Origin: Arthrobacter sp. S39
GTDB taxonomy: Bacteria; Actinomycetota; Actinomycetes; Actinomycetales; Micrococcaceae
DNA length: 64,000 nucleotides
Assembly: GCF_004320525.1 (NCBI RefSeq)
Contig: NZ_SIHX01000004.1
Span: 248,001-312,000 of the forward strand
Direction of reading: 5' to 3'
Shown here piece after piece: positions 26,741-36,297 of the stretch (its first letter is position 1; each line of letters begins with the position of its first letter). The notes below the pieces were generated by a model. The model did no database searches. It was given only the letters and a program-made list of their open reading frames with translations, and was not told where the DNA came from. Made by a program: the position numbers and the translations under genes.

Positions 26741-27760
26741 TCAGGCCTGCGCGGCTTCGGCGGGGACAGCGGCCTTCGACGCCGCCTCGTTCCGCCGGTG
26801 CGCAACGCGCTTGGCCTGCTTCACGAGGTCGGGTTCGTTCTGGCGCAGCCAGGCATACATGGGGGCTGCCACGAAGATGGTGGCGGCCGTGCCGATCAGG
26901 ATGCCAACGAACAATGCCAGCGACAGGTCACGGAGCGTGCCCGCGCCCAGCAGGCCGGCACCGATGAACAGGATGGCACCCACGGGGAGGATGGCCACCA
27001 TCATGGTGTTGATCGAACGAACCAGGGTTTGGTTCACCGCGAGGTTGACTTCCTCGCCAAAAGTACGGCGGGTGGAGGCATCGAGATCGGCCGTGTTTTC
27101 GCGGATCTTGTCGAAGACCACCACCGTGTCATACAGCGAGTAGCTGAGCACTGTCAGGAACCCGATGATGGCCGACGGCGTCACCTCGAAGTCGCTGAGG
27201 GCATATACCCCGGCGGTGATGAACATCGTCACCAGCATGCCGGCGATCGCGGACAGGGACATTTTCCAGGTCCGGAAATAGAGCGCCATGAGGAGGGCGG
27301 CGAGGACCACAAAGATCACCAGGCCGATCAGTGCCTGCTTGGTCACATCCGCACCCCAGGTGGGACCCACAAACGTGGACGTCACCTCGTTGTCCGTGAC
27401 GCCGTAGGCTGCCGTCAGTCCCTCCTTGATCTTGAGGGTTTCTTCGTCCGTGAGCTTGTCCGTCTGGATCCTCATGGTGGTGCCGGCCACATTGGCCACG
27501 CGCGGAATGCTCCCCGCGACGATGTCCTGAACGGCTTTTTCGCCCACGGAGGCGTCTGTCGTCTTGACGTTGGAGACCGTGAATTCGGAGCCGCCGCGGA
27601 ACTCGATGCCGAGGTTGAAGCCGCCCTTGGCCACGGGGATCAGGATGGACAGGGCAACGGCAACGGCCGCAATGAGGAACCAGATCTTCTTGGCGCCGAC
27701 AAAGTTGTACGAGCGCTTGCCGGAATAGAGCTCGTTACCGAAAGTGGCAAAGCTGGACAT
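26741..27760 (-). CDS. secF: Protein translocase subunit SecF
   Basis: Membrane subunit of the SecDF complex that uses proton motive force to help pull preproteins across the membrane. The 339-aa protein has a first helix (about 24-44), the periplasmic loop start GIEFRGGSEFTV, and five more helices, with SLYDTVVVFDKIREN and the RSINTMM segment typical of SecF. The C-terminus is basic then Ala-rich. ATG 27760 begins directly after the secD stop with no gap, so the two are translated together. A strong hairpin ends the transcript. Confidence 0.95.
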   Translation of the reverse strand: MSSFATFGNELYSGKRSYNFVGAKKIWFLIAAVAVALSILIPVAKGGFNLGIEFRGGSEFTVSNVKTTDASVGEKAVQDIVAGSIPRVANVAGTTMRIQTDKLTDEETLKIKEGLTAAYGVTDNEVTSTFVGPTWGADVTKQALIGLVIFVVLAALLMALYFRTWKMSLSAIAGMLVTMFITAGVYALSDFEVTPSAIIGFLTVLSYSLYDTVVVFDKIRENTADLDASTRRTFGEEVNLAVNQTLVRSINTMMVAILPVGAILFIGAGLLGAGTLRDLSLALFVGILIGTAATIFVAAPMYAWLRQNEPDLVKQAKRVAHRRNEAASKAAVPAEAAQA

Positions 27761-29518
27761 TTACTTGTTCTCCTTGGCTGCGCTCTTGGAGGAGCCGGTG
27801 AGCTGCACCTGCTTCTCCGCGAGGCGGCGTTCCGCGATGGTCATCCTGCGTTCTGCCTCAGCGGCGGCACCGGTATTCTTGGCCCGGACGACGGCGGGCT
27901 TCGACTCGGGGGTGCGCAGGCGTCCCGCGCCGCGGTACAGCGGCACGGCCCCGAGTTGCTTCGGGTCGAGGCCGGAGAAACGGTGGCCTTCGCCGAAGAA
28001 CTTGGTACGTGCAATCATCTGCAGCGTCGGGTGCGTGAACATAAAGACGACGATGAGGTCGGCGATGGCGGTCAGGCCGAGGGTGAATGCGAAGCCTCGG
28101 ACGTTGCCCACTGCCACGAAGTACAGCACCAGGGCTGCGAGCAGGTTGACGGCCTTGGAGGCCAGGACGGTGCGCTTGGCGCGCTTCCAGCCGTTTTCGA
28201 CGGCGGACACCAGTCCGCGGCCTTCGCGCAGCTCGTCGCGGATTCGTTCGAAGTAGACGATGAACGAGTCCGCGGTCTGGCCGATTGCCACGATGAGGCC
28301 GGCAACACCGGCCAGTGAGAGCCGGTAGTTTTCGGTCCAGCCCAGGATGGCGATGGCGAGGTACGTCAGCGCACCGGCCACCACCAGGGAGGCGATGGTG
28401 ACGAGGCCCAGCGCCCGGTACTGGAAGAGCGAGTACACCACCACCAGCAGCAGGCCGATCACACCGGCCAGCAGGCCCATGCGGAGCTGCTCGCCACCGA
28501 GTGTTGCGGAGATCTGCTGTTCACTCTGGATCTCGAAGCTGATGGGCAGCGCGCCGAAGCGCAGCTGGTCGGAGAGCGCTTTGGCCGTCTGCTCGGTGAA
28601 GCCGCCGGTGATCTGCGGGCGGCCGTCGGTGATGACTGCCAGGGAACGCGGCGCGGAGATGACCTGGTCATCGAGCACGATCGCGAACTGAGACTTGGGG
28701 TCGGTGCCGGTTTCGCCGCCGGCTGCCACGTAGAACTGGTTCAGGCGTTCGGTGACCTCTTTGAACTTGGCCGTTCCGTCGCCGTCGAACTGGATGTTGA
28801 CGGCCCATTCATTGGTCACCGCACCCTGTGCGCCCTGCTGGAGCTGGAAGGAAGAGGTGACAATGTTGCTGCCCTTGACCTCCACCGGTCCCAGAATGTA
28901 CTTGATGGCCGGGGTGGTGGCCGTTGCGGGCTCGCAGGTCACGAGCGGCTTCGCGGGGTCGGAACGCTCCTGCTTGTCCTGGGACGGGTTGTCGCAGTCA
29001 AGGGTCTCGAACTGGCGGTACACCTCAGCGGTGATCCAGTTGATGTCGCTGCTGTTGGCGGGTTCCGCCGTCGGCTTCGGCAGCTGATCCTCGGGTGTGA
29101 GCGATTCGGTGGGCACCGCAGCGCCGGCTCCGTTGAGGAGGACCGGGCGGAAGTTCATGTCTGCGGAGGCCTGGATCAGTGCCCGTGTCTGGGTGGAGGG
29201 GGTGCCGGGAAGGCTGACCACCACGTTGCGGCCTGACTGGGTGCTGATTTCCGCTTCGGCAACACCGGAGCCGTCAACGCGCTGGCGGATGATGGCCACC
29301 GCCTGGTTGAGCTGGTCCTCGTTAATGTCCGAACCGCCCTCAACCTTGGGCGCCAGGATCATCTGGGTGCCGCCTTCGAGGTCCAGTGCCAGCTTGGGTG
29401 CCCAGCTGGCCTGTCCGGCGATGGTGCCGCCGGCAAGGACAGCTGTCAGCACTGCGAGGACTACGCCAAGCCAGACGAGTACCCTGAGGCCTGATTTTTT
29501 GGGGCCAGTTCGTGCCAT
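27761..29518 (-). CDS. secD: Protein translocase subunit SecD
   Basis: Larger SecDF subunit, 585 aa. It has an N-terminal helix (about 12-34), LALDLEGGTQMIL at the start of the large extracytoplasmic domain, and five C-terminal helices with the conserved GQTADSFIVYFERIRDE segment. The external domain carries a Cys-containing insert (ETLDCDNPS and LVTCEPA), seen in actinobacterial SecD and possibly disulphide-linked. The C-terminal cytoplasmic tail (RLRTPESKPAVVRAKN) is charged. It lies between yajC and secF; a hairpin sits in the gap to yajC. Confidence 0.96.
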   Translation of the reverse strand: MARTGPKKSGLRVLVWLGVVLAVLTAVLAGGTIAGQASWAPKLALDLEGGTQMILAPKVEGGSDINEDQLNQAVAIIRQRVDGSGVAEAEISTQSGRNVVVSLPGTPSTQTRALIQASADMNFRPVLLNGAGAAVPTESLTPEDQLPKPTAEPANSSDINWITAEVYRQFETLDCDNPSQDKQERSDPAKPLVTCEPATATTPAIKYILGPVEVKGSNIVTSSFQLQQGAQGAVTNEWAVNIQFDGDGTAKFKEVTERLNQFYVAAGGETGTDPKSQFAIVLDDQVISAPRSLAVITDGRPQITGGFTEQTAKALSDQLRFGALPISFEIQSEQQISATLGGEQLRMGLLAGVIGLLLVVVYSLFQYRALGLVTIASLVVAGALTYLAIAILGWTENYRLSLAGVAGLIVAIGQTADSFIVYFERIRDELREGRGLVSAVENGWKRAKRTVLASKAVNLLAALVLYFVAVGNVRGFAFTLGLTAIADLIVVFMFTHPTLQMIARTKFFGEGHRFSGLDPKQLGAVPLYRGAGRLRTPESKPAVVRAKNTGAAAEAERRMTIAERRLAEKQVQLTGSSKSAAKENK

Positions 29519-29548
29519 TGTCGATCTTTCCTTTATTCACTTCAGGAA

Positions 29549-29580
29549 CCGCCGATGCGAGCTTTCGCTCCCATCGGCGG
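29549..29580 (-). terminator. Intercistronic hairpin between yajC and secD
   Basis: Stem CCGCCGATG/CATCGGCGG plus inner GAGC/GCTC around a TTTC loop, with one mismatch. On the minus strand it lies between the yajC stop and the secD start and may weaken read-through or protect an mRNA end. Confidence 0.6.
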
Positions 29581-29621
29581 CAGCCCGCTGCCGTAGAGGT
29601 GCTGGAATGCGGTGGGCGGGA

Positions 29622-30035
29622 CTAGCTGTCCTTCTTGCCCTCGTCGTTGAGGCGCTTCAGGGTCTCGTCCGGGGTTTCGACGGCGGCGGCGGGAGTGGTG
29701 GGCGTTCCGGCGTCCTGGGTGGTCAGCGAGGATGCGTCGTCGGGGACAACGGCAGTCTCTTCCTCAGCAACAGCAGCAGGCTCAACAATTTTGGTCACAG
29801 CCTGGCGGTGCACCGTGGCAAGGTTGCCCGGGGAGAGCTCCAGTACGACTTTGTTTTCTTCATCATCCATGGAGACAATCCGGCCAAAGAGGCCGAAGCT
29901 CGTCATGACCTCAACCCCAGGTGCGAACTGGGACTGCAGCGTTGCTTGCTGCTCCTTGGTCTTCTTGTTGCGGCGGAACATCATGAAGATAAAAATTCCG
30001 AGCATGGCGAACAAGACGATGTTCATGGGATCCAC
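29622..30035 (-). CDS. yajC: Preprotein translocase subunit YajC
   Basis: Small membrane partner of SecDF, 137 aa. The N-terminal helix (NIVLFAMLGIFIFMMF) is followed by RRNKKTKEQQATLQSQFAPGVEVMTSFGLFG, the family core, and VLELSPGNLATVHRQAVTKI. A Thr/Pro/Glu-rich tail extends beyond the usual domain. Start taken as GTG 30035, nine bases after GGAAA; an in-frame ATG three codons later is an alternative. It begins the yajC-secD-secF run. The 179-base gap to ruvB (30036-30214) shows no clear promoter. Confidence 0.93.
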   Translation of the reverse strand: MDPMNIVLFAMLGIFIFMMFRRNKKTKEQQATLQSQFAPGVEVMTSFGLFGRIVSMDDEENKVVLELSPGNLATVHRQAVTKIVEPAAVAEEETAVVPDDASSLTTQDAGTPTTPAAAVETPDETLKRLNDEGKKDS

Positions 30036-30214
30036 AGGGATGTTTCCGATCTGTACTGGCGTATTGGTTTAAGGCGCCGTCGGCTTTGCACCGGGTGGCC
30101 GGGCGGCGAACCGCCTGCCATCCATCGGCAGCTGCTGGAGCCGCCTGCGGGAACAAAGACGCAAACGTGCCGGGCGTCATACCCAGTCTAAAGGGAAAAG
30201 CTGAAAGGACGGCG

Positions 30215-31303
30215 CTATTGGCTGTTCGGCGCCCAGTCGACGGCGGTTTCGTCGTCCTCGCTGTCTGTTTCGAAGAGGTCCAGCGGTTCCTGGCTGAACA
30301 CACCGGACGGGATGGCATAGCCGAGGTGGGTCCAGGCAGGGGCCATGGCGATGCGGCCCCTCGGCGTCCGGCCCAGGAGGCCTTCGCGGACCAGGAACGG
30401 TTCCGCCACCGTTTCGACGGTCTCAGTTTCTTCGCCCACGGCGATGGCCAGGGTGGAAAGGCCCACGGGCCCGCCGCCGAATTTGGTGATGAGCGCTTCG
30501 AGGACGGCGCGGTCAAGCCGGTCCAGGCCACGTTTGTCCACTTCGTACATGTCCAGCGCTGCGGAGGCTGCGCGGGCATCGATCTGCTCGAGGCCGTGGA
30601 CGAGCGCCCAGTCACGGACGCGGCGAAGCAGGCGGTTGGCAATGCGGGGGGTGCCCCGGGACCGCCCGGCGATTTCGCTGAAGCCGGCGGAGTTGACCTT
30701 CAGGTCCAGCAGCCCGGCGGACCTCCTGAGGACCAGTTCGAGTTCCGGCACCGAGTAGAACTCAAGGTGTCCGGTGAAACCGAACCTGTCCCGCAGCGGG
30801 CCGGGCAGCAAACCGGCTCTGGTAGTGGCGCCCACGAGCGTAAACGGGGGCAGGTCCAGCGGAATCGCGGTGGCACCGGCGCCCTTGCCCACCACGATGT
30901 CCACACGGAAGTCCTCCATGGCCATGTACAGCATTTCCTCGGCCGGCCGGGACATCCGGTGGATCTCGTCCAGGAACAGGACTTCGCCTTCGGAGAGGGA
31001 GGACAGGATGGCAGCGAGGTCACCGGCGTGCTGGATGGCCGGGCCGCTGCTGATGCGCAGCGGCGCGTTCATTTCGGCTGCCACGATCATGGCCAGCGTG
31101 GTTTTGCCCAGGCCCGGGGGCCCCGAGAAGAGGACGTGGTCTGCGCTGCGGCCGCGCATCCGCGAGGCCTGCAGTACGAGCGAGAGCTGCTTGCGGACGC
31201 GGTGCTGGCCCACGAAGTCATCCAGGTTCTTGGGCCGGAGGGCCGCCTCAATGACCCGGTCTTCGGGCTCCTCCGCTGCCGCCACCACCGACGCTTCAGC
31301 CAC
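30215..31303 (-). CDS. ruvB: Holliday junction branch migration DNA helicase RuvB
   Basis: AAA+ motor that drives branch migration with RuvA. The 362-aa protein has Walker [10 protein letters not shown] (61-69), Walker B FLDEIHRM (DEIH 112-115), sensor 1 GATTRAGLL, the arginine-finger region GPLRDRFGF, and the C-terminal winged helix ([25 protein letters not shown]). A short acidic tail ends the protein. Start is GTG 31303, overlapping the ruvA stop by 8 bases, so expression is coupled. Confidence 0.96.
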   Translation of the reverse strand: MAEASVVAAAEEPEDRVIEAALRPKNLDDFVGQHRVRKQLSLVLQASRMRGRSADHVLFSGPPGLGKTTLAMIVAAEMNAPLRISSGPAIQHAGDLAAILSSLSEGEVLFLDEIHRMSRPAEEMLYMAMEDFRVDIVVGKGAGATAIPLDLPPFTLVGATTRAGLLPGPLRDRFGFTGHLEFYSVPELELVLRRSAGLLDLKVNSAGFSEIAGRSRGTPRIANRLLRRVRDWALVHGLEQIDARAASAALDMYEVDKRGLDRLDRAVLEALITKFGGGPVGLSTLAIAVGEETETVETVAEPFLVREGLLGRTPRGRIAMAPAWTHLGYAIPSGVFSQEPLDLFETDSEDDETAVDWAPNSQ

Positions 31304-31940
31304 GGCTGCCTACGCGGTTACCGGCCCGCGCGCCGTCCTGGCCCAGCCAGCGGAGGGTTGTCCTCAGGATTTCGGCCACGTTGCCGCGGAACGAGACCTC
31401 GGGGTCGTCGGCCAGGGCCTTGTCGATGCTGGACGTGGCGTCCTTCTCCGACCAGCCAAGGCTGGTCATGGCCGCCACGACCTGCGGCTTCCAGGCGGCT
31501 TCGGCCGGGGTGGCTACACTCGCTGCACCGGCCGTTCCGTGCGGCACCAGCTTGCCGGCGAGTTCCAGCACGATCCGGCCGCCCACCTTGGGGCCGATCC
31601 CGGGCACTTTGGTGAACGTTTTGCTGTCGCCCGTGTGGGCGGCAACCCGGATGGCTTCAGGTTCGTGGACGGCAAGGACTGCCAGCGCGAGCCGGGGACC
31701 CACGCCGCTGACGCTGAGCAGGACATCGAAGACTTCACGCTCGTCATCGGAGGCGAATCCGAACAGGGTCAGCGAATCCTCACGGACGATCAGGGAGGTG
31801 AAGAGCTTGCCTTCTTCCCCGGTCCGGAGGCGGCTAAGCGTCTGGGGCGTGGCGTTGACGCTCATTCCCGCGCCGTTGAGGTCGATCACAGCCGTGGAAA
31901 GGCCAATGTGCGCTACGGTTCCGCGAAGGAAACTGATCAA
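31296..31940 (-). CDS. ruvA: Holliday junction branch migration complex subunit RuvA
   Basis: Tetrameric DNA-binding subunit that holds the four-way junction. The 214-aa protein begins [13 protein letters not shown], has the two helix-hairpin-helix motifs ([17 protein letters not shown] and [19 protein letters not shown]), and the flexible-linked domain III that contacts RuvB ([19 protein letters not shown]). The start is TTG 31940, seven bases after AGGAG; no ATG gives the family N-terminus. It follows ruvC by 90 bases and overlaps ruvB. Confidence 0.95.
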   Translation of the reverse strand: MISFLRGTVAHIGLSTAVIDLNGAGMSVNATPQTLSRLRTGEEGKLFTSLIVREDSLTLFGFASDDEREVFDVLLSVSGVGPRLALAVLAVHEPEAIRVAAHTGDSKTFTKVPGIGPKVGGRIVLELAGKLVPHGTAGAASVATPAEAAWKPQVVAAMTSLGWSEKDATSSIDKALADDPEVSFRGNVAEILRTTLRWLGQDGARAGNRVGSRG

Positions 31941-32030
31941 GGCCGGGCTCCTGGTGTACTGCCGGGCTCTGTGGGGCAGGACCGGCTATCCGAACATATC
32001 TACGAATACCCTAGCAAGATGCCGGGACAT

Positions 32031-32609
32031 TCACCGTGCGCGGCGCGCCTTCGCCTCGGCGTCCGCCCAGGCACGCTGGGCAGGTGTCAGCGAGAGGCTG
32101 CCGGGACCGGTGGTGGCTACGGCGGCGCCGCTTCCTGCCCGCCAGGCGTGCGTGATGGCCAGCGCCAGGGCGTCAGCGGCATCCGCGGGGCGCGGCGGCG
32201 CATCCAGCCGGAGGATCTTCGTGACCAGCTTGGTCACGGCTTCCTTGTTGGAGTTTCCGCTGCCGGTCACGGCGGCTTTGACTTCCGACGGCGTGTGCAG
32301 GGCCACCGGAATGCCGCGCCTGGCTGCGGCGGCGATCACCACACCGGACGCCTGTGCCACGCCCATCACCGTGCTGACATTCAGCTGCGAGAAGACGCGT
32401 TCGACGGCGAGGACGTGCGGTTCGTAGCGGTCCAGCCACTCGTCGATGGCCAGGGCAATGACCAGCAGCCGCTGGTCCAGGGTTTCCTCCGGAGAGGTGC
32501 CCACCACGCCGACGGCCACCATCGTGGCCCGCCGGTTCCGCTCGACGTCAACGACGCCGATGCCGCAGCGGGTAAGTCCAGGGTCAACGCCCAGTACGCG
32601 CAGCGTCAC
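32031..32609 (-). CDS. ruvC: Crossover junction endodeoxyribonuclease RuvC
   Basis: Dimeric resolvase that cuts Holliday junctions. The 192-aa protein has the RNase H-like acidic set: D9 in [12 protein letters not shown], the glutamate in [24 protein letters not shown], and the C-terminal [15 protein letters not shown]. Start is GTG 32609. It stands between yebC and ruvA, completing the classical yebC-ruvC-ruvA-ruvB order. No LexA box was found upstream of it. Confidence 0.95.
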   Translation of the reverse strand: MTLRVLGVDPGLTRCGIGVVDVERNRRATMVAVGVVGTSPEETLDQRLLVIALAIDEWLDRYEPHVLAVERVFSQLNVSTVMGVAQASGVVIAAAARRGIPVALHTPSEVKAAVTGSGNSNKEAVTKLVTKILRLDAPPRPADAADALALAITHAWRAGSGAAVATTGPGSLSLTPAQRAWADAEAKARRAR

Positions 32610-32644
32610 CCCGGGACAACCGCCTTAAGCCGCAACGCGGTAGG

Positions 32645-33400
32645 TCACTCGGATTCCAGGGCGGCCTGGACTTCGTCGCTGAGGTCGGCGTTGCTGTAGA
32701 CGTTCTGGACGTCGTCGAGGTCTTCCAGGGCGTCAACGAGCTTCATGAACTTCTTGGCGGCTTCGAGGTCGAGGGGAACCTCCATGGAAGGCACGAACTC
32801 GGCTTCATCGGTGTCGTATTCAATGCCGGCGTCCTTGAGGGCGTCGCGGACTGCCTGGAGGTCCTTCGGGTCCGAGTGGATCTCGAAGGTGTCGCCGTTG
32901 TCCTTGACTTCCTCGGCGCCGGCGTCGAGAACAGCCATCAGGACGTCGTCCTCGGTGAGCTCGTTCTTGGGCAGCGACACCACACCCTTGCGGCTGAAGA
33001 GGTAGCTGACCGAACCCGGATCGGCGATGGTGCCGCCGTTGCGGGAAATGGCAAGGCGGACCTCCGAGGCGGCACGGTTCTTGTTGTCCGTGAGGCACTC
33101 GATGAGCAGGGCCGAGCCCTGCGGGCCGCGGCATTCGTACATGATCTCGGTGTAGTCGACCACTTCACCGGTCAGGCCGGCGCCACGCTTGATGGCCCGG
33201 TCGATGTTGTCCGCGGGAACGGAGGTCTTCTTGGCCTTGGTGACGGCGAGTTCGAGGCTCGGGTTGCCGGCGAGGTCCGGGCCGCCCATGCGTGCGGCGA
33301 CTTCGATGTTCTTGATCAGCTTGGCGAACGATTTTGCGCGGCGGCTATCGAGGATGGCCTTCTTGTGCTTGGTCGTTGCCCATTTGGAGTGGCCTGACAT
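32645..33400 (-). CDS. YebC/PmpR-family protein
   Basis: A 251-aa cytosolic protein of the YebC/TACO1 family. Members have been described as transcription regulators and, more recently, as factors that help ribosomes translate difficult proline stretches. The N-terminus [25 protein letters not shown] (in pieces) and [18 protein letters not shown] are the family hallmarks. AGAGGAG precedes ATG 33400. It lies between pdxT and ruvC, 3 bases after the pdxT stop read in genome order, a position conserved in actinobacteria. Confidence 0.93.
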   Translation of the reverse strand: MSGHSKWATTKHKKAILDSRRAKSFAKLIKNIEVAARMGGPDLAGNPSLELAVTKAKKTSVPADNIDRAIKRGAGLTGEVVDYTEIMYECRGPQGSALLIECLTDNKNRAASEVRLAISRNGGTIADPGSVSYLFSRKGVVSLPKNELTEDDVLMAVLDAGAEEVKDNGDTFEIHSDPKDLQAVRDALKDAGIEYDTDEAEFVPSMEVPLDLEAAKKFMKLVDALEDLDDVQNVYSNADLSDEVQAALESE

Positions 33401-33403
33401 GCT

Positions 33404-34114
33404 TTACGCTTCTCCTCTGATCATGCGGATAAAAAGTTCGTGTACGCGTTTCTCCCCAGTCACTTCCGGGTGGAAGGAGGTGGCCAGCAGGTGGCCTGAA
33501 CGCACTGCAACAATTCTAGCCGTCCCTGGCAGGCTTGCCGCGTGGGACGCGTGTTCGGGGTCTGCGGGCTCCACCTGGGCGAGTACCTCGACGCCGGCGC
33601 CGACGCGTTCCACCCAGGGGCCGCGGATAAATACGGCGTGCACGGGGGCCACACCGGTTTCCGTGGCGCTGAACTCCAGGCCCTTGAAGTCCAGGTCCGT
33701 TTCAAACGATTCGCGCTGCCGCCCGAAGGCGTTGCGCCGCACGGTGATGTCCAGGCCGCCGAAGGTCTGCTGCGGGTCGCCGGCGAGGTCGGTGGCGGGG
33801 TCGGCGATCTCGTCGGCCAACAGGATCATGCCGGCGCAGGAGCCGTAGACCGGCAGGCCCCCGCCGATGCTGTCCTTGATCGGCGCGGCGAGTTCGAAGG
33901 CGCGGGCCAGCTTGTCGATGGCGGTTGATTCGCCGCCGGGAATGATGAGGCCGTCCAGGCCGTCCAGTTCTTTGGGCCGGCGGATTCCGATTCCGGCGGC
34001 ACCGGCGGCTTCAACGGCCTTCAGGTGCTCGCGGAAGTCGCCCTGGAGCGCCAGGACACCGATCCGCAGGCCCGAGCCCACGCGTGCAGAAGCTGCCGAA
34101 AGGGGGTTTGTCAT
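33404..34114 (-). CDS. pdxT: Pyridoxal 5'-phosphate synthase glutaminase subunit
   Basis: Hydrolyses glutamine and passes ammonia to PdxS for direct synthesis of vitamin B6. The 236-aa protein has [13 protein letters not shown] at the start, oxyanion motif PGGEST (59-64), nucleophile C93 in [11 protein letters not shown], and the His/Glu pair in SFHPEVTGE (H215, E217). ATG 34114 is chosen because the upstream 31 codons lack family character. Its partner pdxS is at 43.1-44.1 kb, nine kilobases away, which is unusual. It diverges from murT. Confidence 0.94.
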   Translation of the reverse strand: MTNPLSAASARVGSGLRIGVLALQGDFREHLKAVEAAGAAGIGIRRPKELDGLDGLIIPGGESTAIDKLARAFELAAPIKDSIGGGLPVYGSCAGMILLADEIADPATDLAGDPQQTFGGLDITVRRNAFGRQRESFETDLDFKGLEFSATETGVAPVHAVFIRGPWVERVGAGVEVLAQVEPADPEHASHAASLPGTARIVAVRSGHLLATSFHPEVTGEKRVHELFIRMIRGEA

Positions 34115-34192
34115 CCATTCAGCATAATGTGCGAACTGCCCGCGCCTTGGCCGGGAGCCCGTCCCGGGCGGGGTTCTATGCCGTTGCTGGGA

Positions 34193-34208
34193 TATATTAC
34201 AGAGCATG
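34193..34208 (+). promoter_or_regulatory. -10 box for a probable leaderless murT mRNA
   Basis: TATATT (34193-34198) lies seven bases before the murT ATG at 34206, so transcription should begin at or near the A of ATG. No ribosome-binding site is present, consistent with a leaderless message; no -35 was recognised. Confidence 0.5.
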
Positions 34209-35498
34209 CTTTACATCAGTGTTCCGCTCGGCAAGCTGGTCCGCCGGGTGTCCCGGCTCAGGGGTGGCGGGTCTGCCCTGCCCGGGCTGGTGGTCGAGAA
34301 AATCGACCCCGGCTTTATGCAGCGGACGCTCGCCACGCTCCCCCACGGCGTTGCCGTCGTGAGCGGAACGAACGGCAAGACCACCACCACCAAAATGGTG
34401 GTGGAACTCCTGGAAAGCCAGGGCCTGAAGGTTTTCACCAACCGCACCGGCAGCAACTTCACCCGGGGTGTGGCCGCCGCGCTGCTGGGCGAGGTGGACT
34501 GGCGCGGCCGGCTGACCGCCGACGTCGCCGTCCTGGAGCTGGACGAAGCGCACGCCGTGCACTTCGTGAACCGGGTGCCGCCGCGCTACAGCCTCCTCCT
34601 TAATGTCCTGCGGGACCAGCTGGACCGTTTCGGCGAGATCGACAAAACGGCACAGCTCCTGCAGCACATCGCCGCGAAAACCACCGGCACGGTAGTCCTT
34701 AACCGGGAGGACCCGCGGGTGGCCCGGATCGCCGACACCCTCACCGGCCAGGACGTCCAGTACTTCGGCCTGGACGACTCCCTCCTGAGCACCTTCCCCA
34801 ACGACGACGACATGCGGGCTGCGCCCGGCAGCCCCGCACCCGCCGCCCTCCCCCACAAGCCGCCCGCCGACGTCGTCCTCCGGAAGGTGGGGCCGGACAC
34901 CGCCGATTTTGAGTACGACGGCGCCACGGTCACCACCGCGATGAAGCTCCGCGGCGTCTACAACATCTTTAATGCGGCAGCGGCACTGACGCTGGCCCGC
35001 AGCATCTGCGGTGGCGGTGCCGCCACCGCCGACCACGCCACCCTGCTCACCGCGCTGTCCCAGGTGGAGCCGGCGTTCGGCCGCGGTGAAAGCCTGACGG
35101 TGGATGGCCAGCCCCTGGACCTGGTGCTGGTCAAGAACCCCAGCGGTTTCCGGCTGGGGCTGAAGTCCTTCCCGGCGGGCGGCTACGCCACCATGATCGC
35201 CATCAACGACAACTACGCCGACGGCCGGGACATGTCCTGGCTTTGGGACGTGGAGTTCGATTCGCTCCGCGAGGGCGGCGTGGACCAGCTGACGGGGTCC
35301 CGCGCCTACGACATGGCCCTGCGCCTGCAGTATGACGACGTCCGCATCGGCGCAGTCCAGCCGGACATTACGCCAGCGCTGGCCGCGTTCATCCGCGACG
35401 CCAAGGGCAAGCCAAAGAGGATTTTCTGCACGTACACAGCGATGCTGGCCATCCGCCGCGAGCTGTCCAAAATCACCACAGTCGAGGTTGTCTCATGA
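34206..35498 (+). CDS. murT: Lipid II isoglutaminyl synthase, MurT subunit
   Basis: Mur-ligase-like ATPase that, with GatD, amidates the D-Glu of lipid II to D-isoglutamine. The 430-aa protein has the ATP loop [25 protein letters not shown] (MurT signature), [17 protein letters not shown], and the C-terminal DUF1727 region ([31 protein letters not shown]). The Cys4 zinc ribbon known from S. aureus MurT is missing: the corresponding segment is a Cys-free, acidic and Pro-rich linker. Stop overlaps gatD as ATGA. Probably leaderless. Confidence 0.92.
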   Translation: MLYISVPLGKLVRRVSRLRGGGSALPGLVVEKIDPGFMQRTLATLPHGVAVVSGTNGKTTTTKMVVELLESQGLKVFTNRTGSNFTRGVAAALLGEVDWRGRLTADVAVLELDEAHAVHFVNRVPPRYSLLLNVLRDQLDRFGEIDKTAQLLQHIAAKTTGTVVLNREDPRVARIADTLTGQDVQYFGLDDSLLSTFPNDDDMRAAPGSPAPAALPHKPPADVVLRKVGPDTADFEYDGATVTTAMKLRGVYNIFNAAAALTLARSICGGGAATADHATLLTALSQVEPAFGRGESLTVDGQPLDLVLVKNPSGFRLGLKSFPAGGYATMIAINDNYADGRDMSWLWDVEFDSLREGGVDQLTGSRAYDMALRLQYDDVRIGAVQPDITPALAAFIRDAKGKPKRIFCTYTAMLAIRRELSKITTVEVVS

Positions 35499-36244
35499 GC
35501 CCGGACACCCAGGACGCCCAGGGAAGCAAGGGCACCATCCGCGTCCTGCAGCTCTACCCGAGGGACATGAACATCTACGGCGACTGGGGCAATGCCCTGG
35601 TCCTCAAGCAGCGGATCGGCTGGCACGGCTACACGCCCGAGCTGCTCGAGTACAACGTCGGCGACGACTTTCCGGACGGCGTGGACCTTATTGTGGGCGG
35701 CGGCGGGCAGGACAGCGGACAGCTGGTCATCCAGGATGACCTGCAGTCACGGGCCGGCGTCCTCACGGAGCTGGCCGAGGACGGCGCCCCGATGCTGGTC
35801 ATCTGCGGCCTGTACCAGCTGTTCGGCCGGTTCTTCAAAACCCGCTCCGGCTCGGTCATTCCGGGCATCGGCATCCTGGACGTGGAAACCCACGGCACCG
35901 AGGAACGCCTGATCGGCAACGTCAAGGTGGCCACCGCCGAATTCGGCGAGGTCCTGGGCTACGAGAACCACAGCGGCCAGACAACGCTGGGCGACGGCGT
36001 CCGTCCCCTGGGTACCGTTGCCAAGGGAACAGGCAACAACAGCAGCGACGGCCAGGAAGGGGCACGCTACAAAAACATCGTGGCCAGCTACCTGCACGGA
36101 TCCCTGCTGCCCAAGAACCCCGCCATCGCAGACTTCCTGATCCGCACCGCCGCTGAGCGCAAGTTCGGGGCTTTTGTTCCCGGCAGCCCGGATGACGGCT
36201 ACGCAGTCCTGGCCCGGGAGCACGCCGCGCGGCGTCCGCGCTGA
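35495..36244 (+). CDS. gatD: Lipid II isoglutaminyl synthase, glutaminase subunit GatD
   Basis: Class I glutamine amidotransferase-like subunit delivering ammonia to MurT. The 249-aa protein has LYPRDMNIYGDWGN near the N-terminus, GGGGQDSGQ, nucleophile C104 in VICGLYQLFG, and H201 in SYLHGSLLPKNP, matching the Cys-His pair of characterised GatD. The short C-terminal tail is variable. ATG lies in an ATGA overlap with murT, so the subunits are made together. A weak hairpin ends the transcript toward capA. Confidence 0.94.
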   Translation: MSPDTQDAQGSKGTIRVLQLYPRDMNIYGDWGNALVLKQRIGWHGYTPELLEYNVGDDFPDGVDLIVGGGGQDSGQLVIQDDLQSRAGVLTELAEDGAPMLVICGLYQLFGRFFKTRSGSVIPGIGILDVETHGTEERLIGNVKVATAEFGEVLGYENHSGQTTLGDGVRPLGTVAKGTGNNSSDGQEGARYKNIVASYLHGSLLPKNPAIADFLIRTAAERKFGAFVPGSPDDGYAVLAREHAARRPR

Positions 36245-36262
36245 ATCACACGCACTGAGTCC

Positions 36263-36297
36263 CAGCCTGAGCCGCCTGCAGTGGCGGGTCAGGGCTG
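36263..36297. terminator. Hairpin between convergent gatD and CapA-like gene
   Basis: Imperfect stem (36263-36276 with 36283-36297; one bulge, one mismatch), overlapping the last bases of the CapA-like gene. It could end both transcripts. Confidence 0.5.
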
